A DNA stretch of 64,000 nucleotides from Pleurodeles waltl (lineage: Eukaryota; Chordata; Amphibia; Caudata; Salamandridae), in contig NC_090445.1 of NCBI RefSeq assembly GCF_031143425.1, positions 1,198,182,691 to 1,198,246,690 on the forward strand, read 5' to 3'. The notes beneath the pieces are model-generated. The model saw nothing but the letters and a program-made list of their open reading frames with translations. It did not search any database and had not been told where the DNA came from. The position numbers were made by a program, and so were the translations under genes. Below, piece after piece: positions 21,526-31,304 of this stretch; the stretch's first letter is position 1, and each line of letters starts with the position of its first letter.

Positions 21526-21580
21526 ATTTGGTGGTAATTGTAGGAATTCTATGCAATAACCATGTTGGATAATGGCTAGG

Positions 21581-23660
21581 TTAATGGCTTGTTATTTCTT
21601 CCCAGTTTTGGTAAAAATCTGTAAGTCTCCCCCCCACTGGTGTTATGTGTTGGGGATTTGTGACACTGAAGTCACTGTTTATTTTGAGGGGTCTTTGGGC
21701 TCTGGAACTTTCCTCTAGTTTTAGGGAAATGTCCACCTCTGTATTGTCCCCGAAAGCCTCCTCTTTGATAATGGCCCTGGTATGTGGGTCTGGTTTGTGA
21801 GGTTGAGGGTTCTGTGCTTTGGGCCCAAACACCCCTCTAAATTGTGTCTTCCTAAATGTGCCTCTGCTCTGTGGGGAGTAGAGCGCGCCCATGACCTTGG
21901 CCGTATCCGTGTCCTCCTTTAGCTTCTCTATAGCTGTGTCCACCTGGGGCCCAAAAAACTGCTGTCCATTAAAAGGCATATTAAGCACAGCCTGTTGGAT
22001 TTCGGGCTTAAATCCGGAGGTGCGTAGCCATGCGTGTCTCCGAATAGTGACCGCTGTAGTCACAGTTCTTGCGGCTGTGTCCGCTGCATCCATTGCCGAT
22101 CGTATCTGGTTGTTCGAGATACTTTGGCCCTCTTGCACCACTTGTTGTGCACGCTTTTGGAACTCTTTGGGCAGATGTTCTATAAAGTGCTGCACTTCAT
22201 CCCAATGAGCCCTGTCATATCTTGACAACAAAGCATGGGAATTGGCAATGCGCCATTGATTGGCCGCTTGTGCTGCAACTCTTTTCCCCGCTGCATCAAA
22301 CTTTCGACTTTGTCGGGTGGTGGTGCATCTCCCGAGGTGTGTGAATTAGCCCTTTTACGTGCTGCGCCTACTACTACTGAGTCAGGTGTCAGTTGTTGCG
22401 TGATGTACACAGGGTCTGTAGGGGGAGGCTTGTACTTTTTCTCCACCCTAGGTGTGATGGCCCTGCCTTTGACGGGCTCTTGAAATACTTGTTTCGCGTG
22501 TTTCAACATCCCTGGTAACATTGGAAGACTCTGGTACTGTGTGTTGACGATTAAGTATTAAATAAAAAGTCATGCTCAATCGGTTCAGCGTGCAGTGTCA
22601 CATTGTGAAAAGCAGCTGCTTTGGACACCACCTACGTGTAAGTAGTACTGTCTTCAGGTGGTGATGGCCTCGCTGGGTAGCAGTCTGGACTATTGTTAGA
22701 TACTGGTGCATCATATAGATCCCATGCATCTGGGTCATCCTGGCTCATCCCTGTGTGTGTTGGAGATTGCATCATAGGTGGGATCGCAATTGGTGATGGT
22801 TGCGGTGGGTGGTGTGGTGATGGTTGTGGCGAAAACCGTGGTGGAGTTACTTGTTTTGCCACCTTTGCTTTCGGTTGTTTTTCTGTGTCTTGGAAAGCAA
22901 GTTTCCTTTTCATCCTTATAGGAGGGAGAGTTCTTATTTTCCCTGTTTCCTTTTGAATATGGAGCCTTCTTTGCATATAATCTGGCTCCCCTGCTTCTAG
23001 CTGTTGTCCAAATCTATGGCCTTGTAGTTGTTCTGAAAGGCCTTGTTCTTCGGAGTAGGAGCTTGTTTTCGGCTCCGAAGCTGGGTGTTTCGGTACCAAA
23101 ACGTTTTCTACAGTCTTTTTCGTCTCCGAAGCCACTTTTTTTTAGGTTTAGGTGTGCCGACATCTCGGTGCAGACTTATTTCGGAGCCTGTCTCCCGGTG
23201 TAGAGTCTGATCTGAGCCAGGTTCTCAGTGTCGCGTATGGTGCGTGCCGGGATCTCGACAGGAGTCGGAAGACTTCGACACGTGCGTGCCCTTTTTCGGT
23301 GCAGATGGTTGGTCACCAATTGTACGGGTTAAGCCATGGCCTGCCGGTGTCCCCTGGGCCTTCATGAGTTTGGCCGGGGCTGGTTTACTCACGGTTATCG
23401 GCACCTGCTCTGTTTCGGGCTCGTCCGAGTCAGCGATGGAGAAAGTCTCCTCTTCCTCGACGTCGTGGTGTCCCGACGGTGCCGATGCCATTTGAAGCCT
23501 TCGTGCTTTCCGGTCGAGTTTTCTTCGACTGAAACGCCAGATAGGCCTCGCAGTTATCCTCTTTGTGTTCGGGGGACAAACACAAATTACAGACCAGATG
23601 TTTATCTGTGTAAGGATACTTGTGGCATTCGGGGCAGAAGAGGAACGGGGTCCGTTCCAT
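21581..23660 (-). pseudogene. DIRS gag-like gene, copy C
   Basis: It starts at 23660 (MERTPFLFC), the start conserved in family I. The Cys/His signature is present but one residue short in its long spacer (x11 for x12). Downstream blocks include an acidic stretch (EEEETFSIADSDE), the AWDLYDAPVSNNSPDCYP segment, VFQEPVKGRAITPRVEKK, and the C-terminal RYDRAHWDEVQHFIEHLP and GFKPEIQQAVLNMPFN words. The pieces (23430-23675, 23225-23491, 22632-23135, 22180-22521, 21581-22231) are in changing frames, so four or more indels or stops separate them. Confidence 0.75.
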
Positions 23661-23869
23661 TATCCTTGAAGACACATTCAGTCGGGCCGACCAGGCCCCG
23701 CCGGGGAATCGAAGCCCCGAAGGGCTTCCGGAGCTATTCTTGATTCAGTGTCGATCTGTGTTAACTAACCCGATACCGAACGTCAACAATACAGACGAAT
23801 TTTCCGAGATTTAACTAACTTTCCGAACCGAAACACGGAGCAAAGAGGAACACGTCCGAACCCGATGGC

Positions 23870-24053
23870 GGAAAGAAAACAATCTAAGATGTAGTCGACG
23901 CCCATGCGCAATGGAGCCGAAAGGGGAGGAGTCCCTCGATCTCGCGACTCGAAAATACTTTTGCCAAGAAAAACAACTTGTAACACTCCGAGCCCAACAC
24001 TAGATGGCGGAATATGCACAGCATGTGTATCTGCAGCTACACATGCAATTGAA
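23870..24053 (-). repeat. Left inverted terminal repeat of DIRS copy C
   Basis: It runs from GAAAACAATCTAAGATG outward through CGAGCCCAACACTAGATGG to CATGCAATTGAA. It is the inverted counterpart of 10074-10290. The next bases, CATATT, are the spacer before copy D. Confidence 0.75.
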
Positions 24054-24059
24054 CATATT

Positions 24060-24524
24060 GTCACTTACCCAGTGTACATCTGTTCGTGGCATGAGTCGCT
24101 GCAGATTCACATGCTTTGTGCATCCCGCCATCTAGTGTTGGGCTCGGAGTGTTACAAGTTATTTTTCTTCGAAGAAGTCTTTTCGCGTCACGAGATCGAG
24201 GGACTCCTCCCATTTCGGCTCCATTGCGCATGGGCGTCAACTCCATCTTAGATTGTTTTCCCCACAGAGGGTGAGGTAGGAGGTGTGTACTATAGTAATA
24301 GTGCCCATGCAATGGAGTGAATAAGTATGTACATAATGTAGTTTAAAGTGATATATTTACAAATTTACAAATGTTCAAGATCAACTTCGAAACGGCTACA
24401 GGCTCCTGGGGAGGCAGGTGGGCGCATGTGAATCTGCAGCGTCTCATGCCACGAACAGATCTACACTGGGTAAGTGACATTATCTGTTCAATGGCATGTG
24501 TAGCTGCAGATACACATGGTTTGC
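24060..24524 (-). repeat. Right terminal repeat and ICR of DIRS copy D
   Basis: The terminal repeat occupies 24060-24275 and the ICR 24424-24524. The ICR first mirrors the right end (GCATGTGAATCTGCAGCG... to GTGACATTATC). It then mirrors the left end (TTCAATGGCATGTGTAGCTG...), with no TA run between them. Confidence 0.75.
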
Positions 24525-24559
24525 ATAGACTAGTAAGCAGTTATCTCCCCAAAAGCGGT

Positions 24560-26000
24560 GGTTCAGCCTGTAGGAGTTGAAGTTGTTTGAAATAATGTCT
24601 GTAATACTGCTTGGCCTACTGTGGCTTGTTGTGCCGTTAACACATCCACGCAGTAGTGTTTGGTAAACGTATGAGGCGTAGACCATGTGGCTACCTTACA
24701 TATTTCAGTCATTGGAATATTTCCTAGAAAGGCCATGGTAGCACCTTTCTTTCTAGTTGTGTGCCTTTGGTGTAATAGGCAGTTCTCTTTTTGCTTTGAG
24801 ATAACAAGTTTGAATGCATTTAACTATCCATCTAGCAATGCCTTGTTTTGAAACTGGATTTCCTGTATGAGGTTTTTGGAAAGCAATAAATAATTGTTTT
24901 GTTTTCCGAACTTATTTTGTTCTGTCAATGTAGTACATTAACGCTCTTTTGATGTCTAATGTATGTAGTGCTATTTTCAGCTACAGAATCTGGCTGTGGG
25001 AAGAACACTGGTAGTTCTACTGTTTGGTTCAAGTGGAACGGTGATATGACTTTTGGTAAGAATTTAGGATTTGTTTGTAAGACTACTTTATGCTTGTGTA
25101 TCTGAATAAATGGTTCTTGTATGGTAAATGCCTGTATCTCACTTACTCTTCTTAGAGATGCGATAGCAATTAGAAATGCAACTTTCCATGTTAAGTATTG
25201 CATTTCACATGAGTGCATAGGTTCAAAAGGTGGACCCATGAGTCGTGTTAAGACAATGTTGAGGTTCCACGAAGGAACTGGTGGTGTTCTTGGTGGTATA
25301 ATTCTCTTTAGGCCTTCCTTAAACGCTTTTATGACTGGTATCCTAAATAATGAAGTTGAGTGCGTAATTTGCAGATAAGCTGAAATTGGGGTAAGATGTA
25401 TTTTAATGGATGAAAAACCTAGCTTTGACTTTTGCAAATCTAGTAAGTAGCTTACAATGTCTTTAGCAGATGCGTGTAATGCCTGGATTTGATTATTATG
25501 GCAATAATAAACAAACCTTTTCCACTGTTTTGCATAGCAATGTCTAGTGGTTGGTTTCCTAGCTTGTTTTATGACCTCCATACATTCCTGTGTAAGGTCC
25601 AAGTGTCCGAATTCCAAGACTTCAGGAGCCAAATTGCTAGATTCAGCGATGCTGGATTTGGGTGTCTGATCTGTTGTTTGTGTTGAGTTAACAGATCTGG
25701 TTTGTTTGGTAGTTTGACATGAGGAACTACTGAGAGGTCTAGTAGTGTTGTGAACCAAGGTTGTCTTGCCCAAGTTGGTGCTATTAGTATGAGTGAGTTT
25801 GTTTTGACTCAATTTGTTTACTAGATATGAAAGGAGTGGGAGGGGGGAAAAGCGTATGCAAATATCCCTGACCAACTCATCCATAATGCATTGCCCTGAG
25901 ACAAATCTTGTGGGTATCTGGATGCGAAGTTTTGGCATTTTGAGTTTTCTTTTGTTGCAAATAGGTCTATTTGTGGTGTTCCCCATCTTTGGAAGTAAGT
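24560..26000 (-). pseudogene. DIRS tyrosine recombinase, copy D
   Basis: The main frame (within 24925-26262) reads EVIKQARKPTTRHCYAKQW, SSIKIHLTPISAYLQ, WNLNIVLTRLMGPPFEP and SLRRVSEIQAFTIQE with the catalytic Arg. It then loses frame near FFPQPDSVAEN. The C-terminus (24560-24800) still spells FTKHYCVD with the Tyr. Exactly at the H-x-x-R box, copy C has CACACTCCACTAGAAAG where copy D has CACACAACTAGAAAG, a two-base loss that shifts the frame through the catalytic box. Recombinase activity is therefore very unlikely. Confidence 0.8.
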
Positions 26001-26098
26001 GTTTAGTATTTCGGGGTGAATCTCCCATTCGTGGATCTGTTGATCCCGAGAAAGATTGTCTGCTAACTGATTCTGAATCCCTGGAATAAACTGTGCTA

Positions 26099-27775
26099 TT
26101 AGGCGAATGTGGTTGTGAATCGCCCAATACCATATTCTCTGTGCCAGGAGACAACTGTGTTGAGTGTGTTCCTCCCTGTTTGTTCAGATAATACATTGTT
26201 GTCATGTTGTCTGTTTTGACAAGAATGTGCTTGTGGCTTATTATGGGTTGAAATGCTTTCAACGCTAGAAATACTGCTAGTAGTTCTAAGTGATTTATGT
26301 GAAACTGTCATTGGTGAGTGTCCTATTGTCCTTGGATGCTGTGTTGATTGAGGTGTGCTCCCCACCCTATCATTGAGGCATCTGTAGTTATTACGTATTG
26401 AGGCACTGGGTCTTGGAAAGGCCGCCCTTGGTTTAAATTTATATTGTTCCACCATAGAAGCGAGGTGTATGTTTGGCGGTCTATCAACACTAGATCTAGA
26501 AGTTGACCCTGCACCTGTGACCATTGTGATGCTAGGCACTGTTGTAAGGGCCGCATGTGTAATCTGGCGTTTGGGGCAATGGCTATGCATGAGGACATCA
26601 TGCCTAGTAGTTTCATCACCATCTTGACCTGTATCTTTTGTTTTGGATACATGGCCTGTATTATATTGTGAAATGCTTGTACCCTTTGTGGACTTGGAGT
26701 GGCAATCCCTTTTGTTGTGTTGATTGTCGCCCCTAAGTATTGCTGTGTTTGACACGGCTGAAGGTGTGACTGTGTAGTTGATTGAGAAACCTAGTTTGTG
26801 GAGGGTTTCTATGACGTACCTTGTGTGTTGTGAACACCGTTCTAGCGTGTTGGTTTTGATTAACCAATCGTCTAGGTACGGGAACACATGTATTTGCTGC
26901 CTTCTGATATGTGCAGCTACCACTGCCAGGCATTTTGTGAAAACTCTTGGCGCAGTTGTTATTCCGAATGGCAACGCCTTGAATTGGTAATGTACCCCTT
27001 GGAATACAAACCGTAAGTACTTTCTGTGTGAAGGATGAATCGGTATATGGAAATATGCATCCTTTAGGTCTAGTGTTGCCATGTAGTCTTGTTGTTTGAG
27101 CAGTGGGATTACGTCCTGTAATGTCACCATGTGAAAGTGATCTGATTTGATGTAGGTATTTAATGTTCTGAGATCTAATATAGGTCTAGGAGTCTTGTCT
27201 TTTTTGGGTATGAGAAAGTACAGAGAGTAAACCCCTGTTCCTTTCTGTAGAATTGGTACTAATTCTATTGCTCCTTTTTGTAGCAGCGCTTGGACCTCTA
27301 GACCTAGAAGGTCCATGTGTTTTGACATATTGTGTGTTTTCGGTGGGACGTTTGGAGGGAATTTGAGAAATTCTATCCAATAACCATGCTGGATAATTGC
27401 TAGGACCCAAGTGTCTGTTATTTCCTCCCAATGTTTGTCAAATTTGGTTAGTATCCCCCCCACAGGTGTTATGTGTTGGGGATTTGTGACGTGGAAGTCA
27501 CTGCTTGTTTTGAGGAGTTTTGGGACTTTGGTACTTCGCTCTACTCTTTTGGAATTGTCCCCCTCTATATTATCCCCAAAAGCTTCCCCGCTGATGCTGG
27601 CTCTGATAAGTGGGCCTTGTTTGTGAGGTTGTGGGTTCTGTAGTTTGTCCCCGAAACCCCCCTCTAAACTCTGTTTTGCGAAATGTGCCTCTGCTCTGTG
27701 GGGAGTAGAGTGCGCCCATGGCTTTGGCCATATCAGTGTCTTTAAGTTTTTCGTTAGTGTCCACTTCCGGCCCAA
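26099..27775 (-). CDS. DIRS pol, copy D (RT intact, RNase H frameshifted)
   Basis: A 558-codon frame that begins in the gag-pol linker (VTNPQHITPVGG and WVLAIIQHGYWIEF). It then gives a complete RT: RPILDLRTLNTY, MATLDLKDAYFHIPI, LPFGITTAPRVFTKCLAVVAA and FPYLDDWLIKTNT. After FSINY the frame shifts, and the rest of this ORF is a shadow. The true RNase H continues at 26323-26652 (VITTDASMIGWGAHLN) and in the 5' part of the 24925-26262 frame (LVKTDNMTTMYYLNKQGG). The methyltransferase-like domain follows around 25850-25950 (RFSPLPLLSYLVNKLSQNK). RT and RNase H copy element RNA into DNA in the family's known cycle. Confidence 0.75.
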   Translation of the reverse strand: MGRKWTLTKNLKTLIWPKPWAHSTPHRAEAHFAKQSLEGGFGDKLQNPQPHKQGPLIRASISGEAFGDNIEGDNSKRVERSTKVPKLLKTSSDFHVTNPQHITPVGGILTKFDKHWEEITDTWVLAIIQHGYWIEFLKFPPNVPPKTHNMSKHMDLLGLEVQALLQKGAIELVPILQKGTGVYSLYFLIPKKDKTPRPILDLRTLNTYIKSDHFHMVTLQDVIPLLKQQDYMATLDLKDAYFHIPIHPSHRKYLRFVFQGVHYQFKALPFGITTAPRVFTKCLAVVAAHIRRQQIHVFPYLDDWLIKTNTLERCSQHTRYVIETLHKLGFSINYTVTPSAVSNTAILRGDNQHNKRDCHSKSTKGTSISQYNTGHVSKTKDTGQDGDETTRHDVLMHSHCPKRQITHAALTTVPSITMVTGAGSTSRSSVDRPPNIHLASMVEQYKFKPRAAFPRPSASIRNNYRCLNDRVGSTPQSTQHPRTIGHSPMTVSHKSLRTTSSISSVESISTHNKPQAHSCQNRQHDNNVLSEQTGRNTLNTVVSWHREYGIGRFTTTFA

Positions 27776-28004
27776 ACAACTGCTGTCCGTTAAAAGGCAT
27801 ATTCAGCACGGCTTGTTGTATTTCCGGCTTGAATCCTGAAGTACGCAACCATGCGTGTCTCCTTATGGTTACTACTGTATTTACTGTCCTAGCAGCTGTA
27901 TCTGCTGCATCCATTGCTGACCGTATCTGATTATTTGAGATACATTTGTCCTTCCTCCACCACTTGCTGTGCCCTTTTTTGAAACTCTTTGGGTAAGTGT
28001 TCAA

Positions 28005-29503
28005 TTAAATGCTGCATTTCGTCCCAATGAGCCCTGTCATATCTTGCCAGCAGTGCTTGTGAATTTGCAATGCGCCATTGATTGCCGCTTGTGCTGCAAC
28101 CCTTTTCCCTGCTGCATCGAACTTGCGACTCTCCTTGTCTGGAGGTGGTGCGTCTCCCGAGGTGTGAGAGTTTGCTCTCTTATGAGCTGCCCCTACTACC
28201 ACAGAGTCTGGTGTTAATTGCTGCATAATATATACAGGGTCTGTTGACGGTGGCTTGTACTTTCTCCACCCTTGGAGTAATGGCCCTGCCCTTTACGGGC
28301 TCCTGAAACACCTGTTTTGAGTGTTTTAGCATTCCAGGTAGCATAGGTAAGCTTTGGTATTGGCTATGAGTGGAGGACAGTGTGTTAAACAAAAAGTCAT
28401 CCTCAATAGGTTCTGCGTGCAAGGTGACATCATGAAATGCTGCTGCTCTTGACACCACCTGTGTGTAGGCTGTACTGTCCTCAGGTGGCGACTGCCTCGC
28501 TGGGTAACAGTCTGGGCTGTTATCTGACACCAGCGCATCATAAAGATCCCATGCGTCGGGATCATCCTGACTCATTCCAGTATGAGTTGGGGATTGCATC
28601 AGTGGTGGAGTGGCTACCGGTGATGCGTGGGTTGATGGTGGTGGAGACGGTGGCGGGGTTACTTGTCTTGCCACCTTTGCCTGTGGCTGCTTGTCCTTTA
28701 CCTGAAAGGCAAGTCTTCTTTTCATCCTAATTGGTGGAAGAGTACTTATCTTCCCTGTGTCCTTTTGGATGTGGAGCCTTCTCCGATTGTAGTCTGGCTC
28801 CATGGACTCTAGTTCTTGTCCGAACTTATGTCCTTGCATTTGGGAGGACGGTCCCTGTTCCTGTGTAGGAACCTGATTTCGGTTCTGAGGCTGGATGTTT
28901 CGGAATGGAAACCTTTTCGGTAGCCTTTTTCGGCTCCGACGACACTTTCTTTACTTGCGGCGTCCCGGTCTCTCGGTGCCGACTTGATTCAGTGCCGCCC
29001 TCTCGGTGCCGAACTTGCTCGGACCCGCTGTCTCTGGGTCGAGGTTGCTGTGTGCCGGTATCTCGACCGGAGTCAGATGACTTCGATACATGCGTGCCCT
29101 TTTTCGGTGCCGATGATCGGTCACCTATTTTTCGGGTTAAGCCATGGCCTGTCGGCGGTGGCGTCCCCTGGGCTTTTGTGGTCTTGTCGTGAGTTTTGTG
29201 TGTCGACGTCTTACTCACGGTTTTAGGCATCTCTTCGGGATCGAGCTCGTCCGAGTCAGACTCCTGGATGGAGAAGGTTTCTTCTTCCTCCTCAAAGTGT
29301 CTTTGTCCTGTCGGCACCGACGCCATTTGCAGTCTTCTTGCTCTTCGGTCTCTTAATGTCTTCCTCGACCGAAACGCTCGACAGGCTTCACAAGTATCTT
29401 CTCTGTGTTCTGGAGACAAACACAAATTACAGACCAGATGCTGATCTGTATAAGGATACTTGTTGTGACATTTGGGGCAGAAGCGGAATGGGGTCCGTTC
29501 CAT
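28005..29503 (-). pseudogene. DIRS gag-like gene, copy D (long intact N-terminal frame)
   Basis: The start is at 29503 (MERTPFRFC). The ORF extends upstream of this Met through the terminal repeat, but only this Met is shared by copies B, C and F. The Cys/His signature is complete: C-x2-C-x12-C-x2-C-x4-H-x4-C-x2-C, ending HREDTCEAC. An acidic patch (FEEEEETFSIQESDSDE) and a long hydrophilic Ser/Thr/Lys/Arg-rich tract follow to 28826. The second block (28180-28839) carries AWDLYDALVSDNSPDCYP, MLPGMLKHSKQVFQEP and GRAITPRVEKV. A third (28005-28226) carries ESRKFDAAGKRVA, and the C-terminal words (GFKPEIQQAVLNMPFN) lie at 27570-28004. Three frame changes separate these. Confidence 0.75.
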
Positions 29504-29723
29504 CAGCCTTGAAGACACATGTGGTCGGGCCGACCAGGCCCCGATGGGGATCGAAAAAACCCTGAAGGGCCACCGGAGCTCTTCCAAATATCGGTGTCGA
29601 TCTGTTGTAACTAACCAGATACTGAGCGCAAACAATACCGTCAAATTTTCCAAGATTCTAACTATCTTTCCGAACCGAAACGCGGAGCAAAAAGGAACCC
29701 GTCCGAACCCGATGGCGGAAAGA

Positions 29724-29900
29724 AAACAATCTAAGATGGAGTCGACGCCCATGCGCAATGGAGCCGAAATAGGAGGAGTCCCTCGATCTTGTGACTCGAA
29801 AAGACTTCTTCGAAGAAAAATAACTTGTAACACTCCGAGCCCAACACTAGATGGCGGGATGTGCAAAGCATGTGTATCTGCAGCTACACATGCCATCAAA
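29724..29900 (-). repeat. Left terminal repeat of DIRS copy D
   Basis: Inverted counterpart of 24060-24275, ending ...CACATGCCATCAAA at 29900. It is followed by the spacer CATATATATAT (29901-29911) and then the right end of copy E. Confidence 0.75.
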
Positions 29901-29911
29901 CATATATATAT

Positions 29912-30872
29912 GGAAAATGTCACTTACCCAGTGTACATCTGTTCGTGGCATGAGACGCTGCAGTTTCACATGCTGTGCATTATCATGCCTTCACCTGGTA
30001 GTGTTGGTTTGGCTGCATGTTTAATACTATATTCTGGAACGCTTGTACCCTTTGCGGACTTGGAGTGGCAATCGCCTTTTGTGTGTTGCTCCCAAGTATT
30101 GTATCTGGGATGGATGTAGATGTGATTTTTGGTAATTTATAGAAAACCCTAGTTTGTGTAGAGTTTCTATAACGTATTGTGTGTGAAGAAGACACTTTTG
30201 CGGAGTGCTGGCTTTTATTAACCAATTGTCTAAGTATGGAAATACGTGCATGTGCTGTCTCCTTTTATGAGCGGCTACTACGGCAAGGCATTTTGTGAAT
30301 ACACTTGGGGCCGTTATCCCGAATGGTAACACCTTGAATTGGTAATGCACGCCCTGGATTACAAACCTTAAGTATTTCCTGTGAGAAGGATGTATGGGTA
30401 TGTGGAAATATGCATCCTTGAGATCTAACATTGACATGTAGTCCTGTTTTTTTTTAGCAAGGGAATCACGTCTTGAAGTGTTACCATGTGGACGTGATCT
30501 GATTTGATGTAGAGATTCAGCGTTCTGAGGTCTAATATGAGTCTCAACGGTTTGTCTTTCTTTGGAATTAGGAAATATAGGGAGTAGACACCTGTTCCTT
30601 TTTGATGGTTGGGTACTAGTTCTATTGTTTGTTTTTGTAACAACGCTTGGACCTCTAGCTGTAACAGGTCCAAGTTTTGTATGGACATATTGTGTGCTCT
30701 TGGGAGCACATCTGGTGGGAAATTTATGAATTGTATGCAATAACCATGTTGGATAATGGCTAGGACCCATGCGTCCGTAGTTATGTTTGTCCAGTTTTTG
30801 TAGTATGCAGTAAGTCTCCCCCCCACAGGTGTTAAGTGTTGGGGGTTTGTGACATTGAAGTCACTGTTTGGC
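29912..30872 (-). mobile_element. DIRS retrotransposon copy E (family I), heavily deleted
   Basis: It starts with an intact right tip (GGAAAATGTCACTTACCC..., 29912 to about 29983) and then jumps directly into the RT thumb region. Its terminal repeat, ICR, recombinase, methyltransferase-like domain and RNase H are deleted. RT sequence continues to about 30850, and similarity ends near GACATTGAAGTCACTGTTT (30872), before gag. It forms the far end of the head-to-tail array. Confidence 0.8.
29983..30826 (-). pseudogene. DIRS reverse transcriptase fragment, copy E
   Basis: Two overlapping frames (30425-30826 and 30027-30770) give the gag-pol linker (WVLAIIQHGYCIQF), RLILDLRTLNLYIKSDH, TCQCLDLKDAYFHI-type motif A words and FTKCLAVVAAHKRRQ. 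Motif C reads YLDN instead of YLDD. A T-run (TTTTTTTT at about 30446) marks the frame change just before motif A. The loss of the second catalytic Asp, together with the truncations, makes it inactive. Confidence 0.75.
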
Positions 30873-31304
30873 TCGAGTTGTTTGCCGATGCAGCTTTTTC
30901 TGGCAGAATGTCCTCAGCCCAGAAGGATTGTACTTTTGTGGGTTTAGAGGTCCAGTATTTTTACCCATTTCTGCCTTTGAAGTAGGCAAACTTTAAAGAA
31001 AAGTCTTTGTAGTGCACAAGACCCTGCCTTTCCTACCCTGGCCCCAGACACTCCAGGGGGTTGGAGACCGCTTTGTGTATGGACATGGACAGCCCTATTC
31101 AGGTGCATGTGTCAGCTCCTACTACCACTCTAGCTCCGGAAGACCCATCAGGATATGCAGGACACACCTCAGCTCTCTTTGTGTGACAGTCTAGAGTGAA
31201 TTCATGAACAGCCCCACTGCCATCCCGACTGAGATGTGTATTCCACAGATGGGCAGAGGCACAGAAGGGTCAAGCAAGAAAATGTCCACTTTCCAAAAGT
31301 GGCA
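30873..31304. other. Non-coding, probably part of another retroelement
   Basis: No ORF with a recognisable domain. The composition and wording (for example CACTTTCCAAAAGTGGCA before the solo LTR) recall untranslated parts of large salamander LTR elements, but this is memory only. The solo LTR at 31305 is inserted in it, and it seems to resume at 33997. Confidence 0.35.

Larger units (their letters stand above)
10074..24053 (-). mobile_element. DIRS retrotransposon copy C (family I), split by an LTR element
   Basis: A full-length minus-strand DIRS copy in two pieces, 10074-10814 and 18976-24053, interrupted by the LTR element at 10815-18975. The right terminal repeat starts at 10074 (GGAAAATGTC) and the ICR lies at 10451-10553. 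YR, pol and gag follow at higher coordinates, and the left terminal repeat ends near 24053. Without the insert the element is about 5.8 kb, the same as copy D. It is joined head-to-tail to copy B on the low side and copy D on the high side. Coding regions carry several frameshifts, but the RT, RNase H and recombinase catalytic residues are mostly present. Confidence 0.85.
24060..29900 (-). mobile_element. DIRS retrotransposon copy D (family I), full length, uninterrupted
   Basis: A 5.84-kb copy. It has a right terminal repeat (24060-24275), ICR (24424-24524), recombinase (24560-26000), pol (26099-27775), gag (28005-29503) and left terminal repeat (29724-29900). It has no nested insert, so it is the reference layout for family I in this window. 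It touches copy C at its low end and copy E at its high end, all in the same orientation. The first bases of the right end (GGAAAAT) seem lost, leaving GTCACTTACCC directly after the CATATT spacer. Frameshifts in pol and recombinase indicate it is no longer autonomous. Confidence 0.85.

Noticed and set aside
20318..21556. 412-codon minus-strand ORF overlapping copy C pol
   Set aside because: Thr/Ser/His-rich shadow of the RT/RNase H frame; motifs appear only in the other frame (19777-21525).
24000..24600. Large hairpin-like inverted repeats, considered as a separate palindromic element
   Set aside because: They are explained by the left end of DIRS copy C, the right end of copy D and the ICR of copy D lying side by side.
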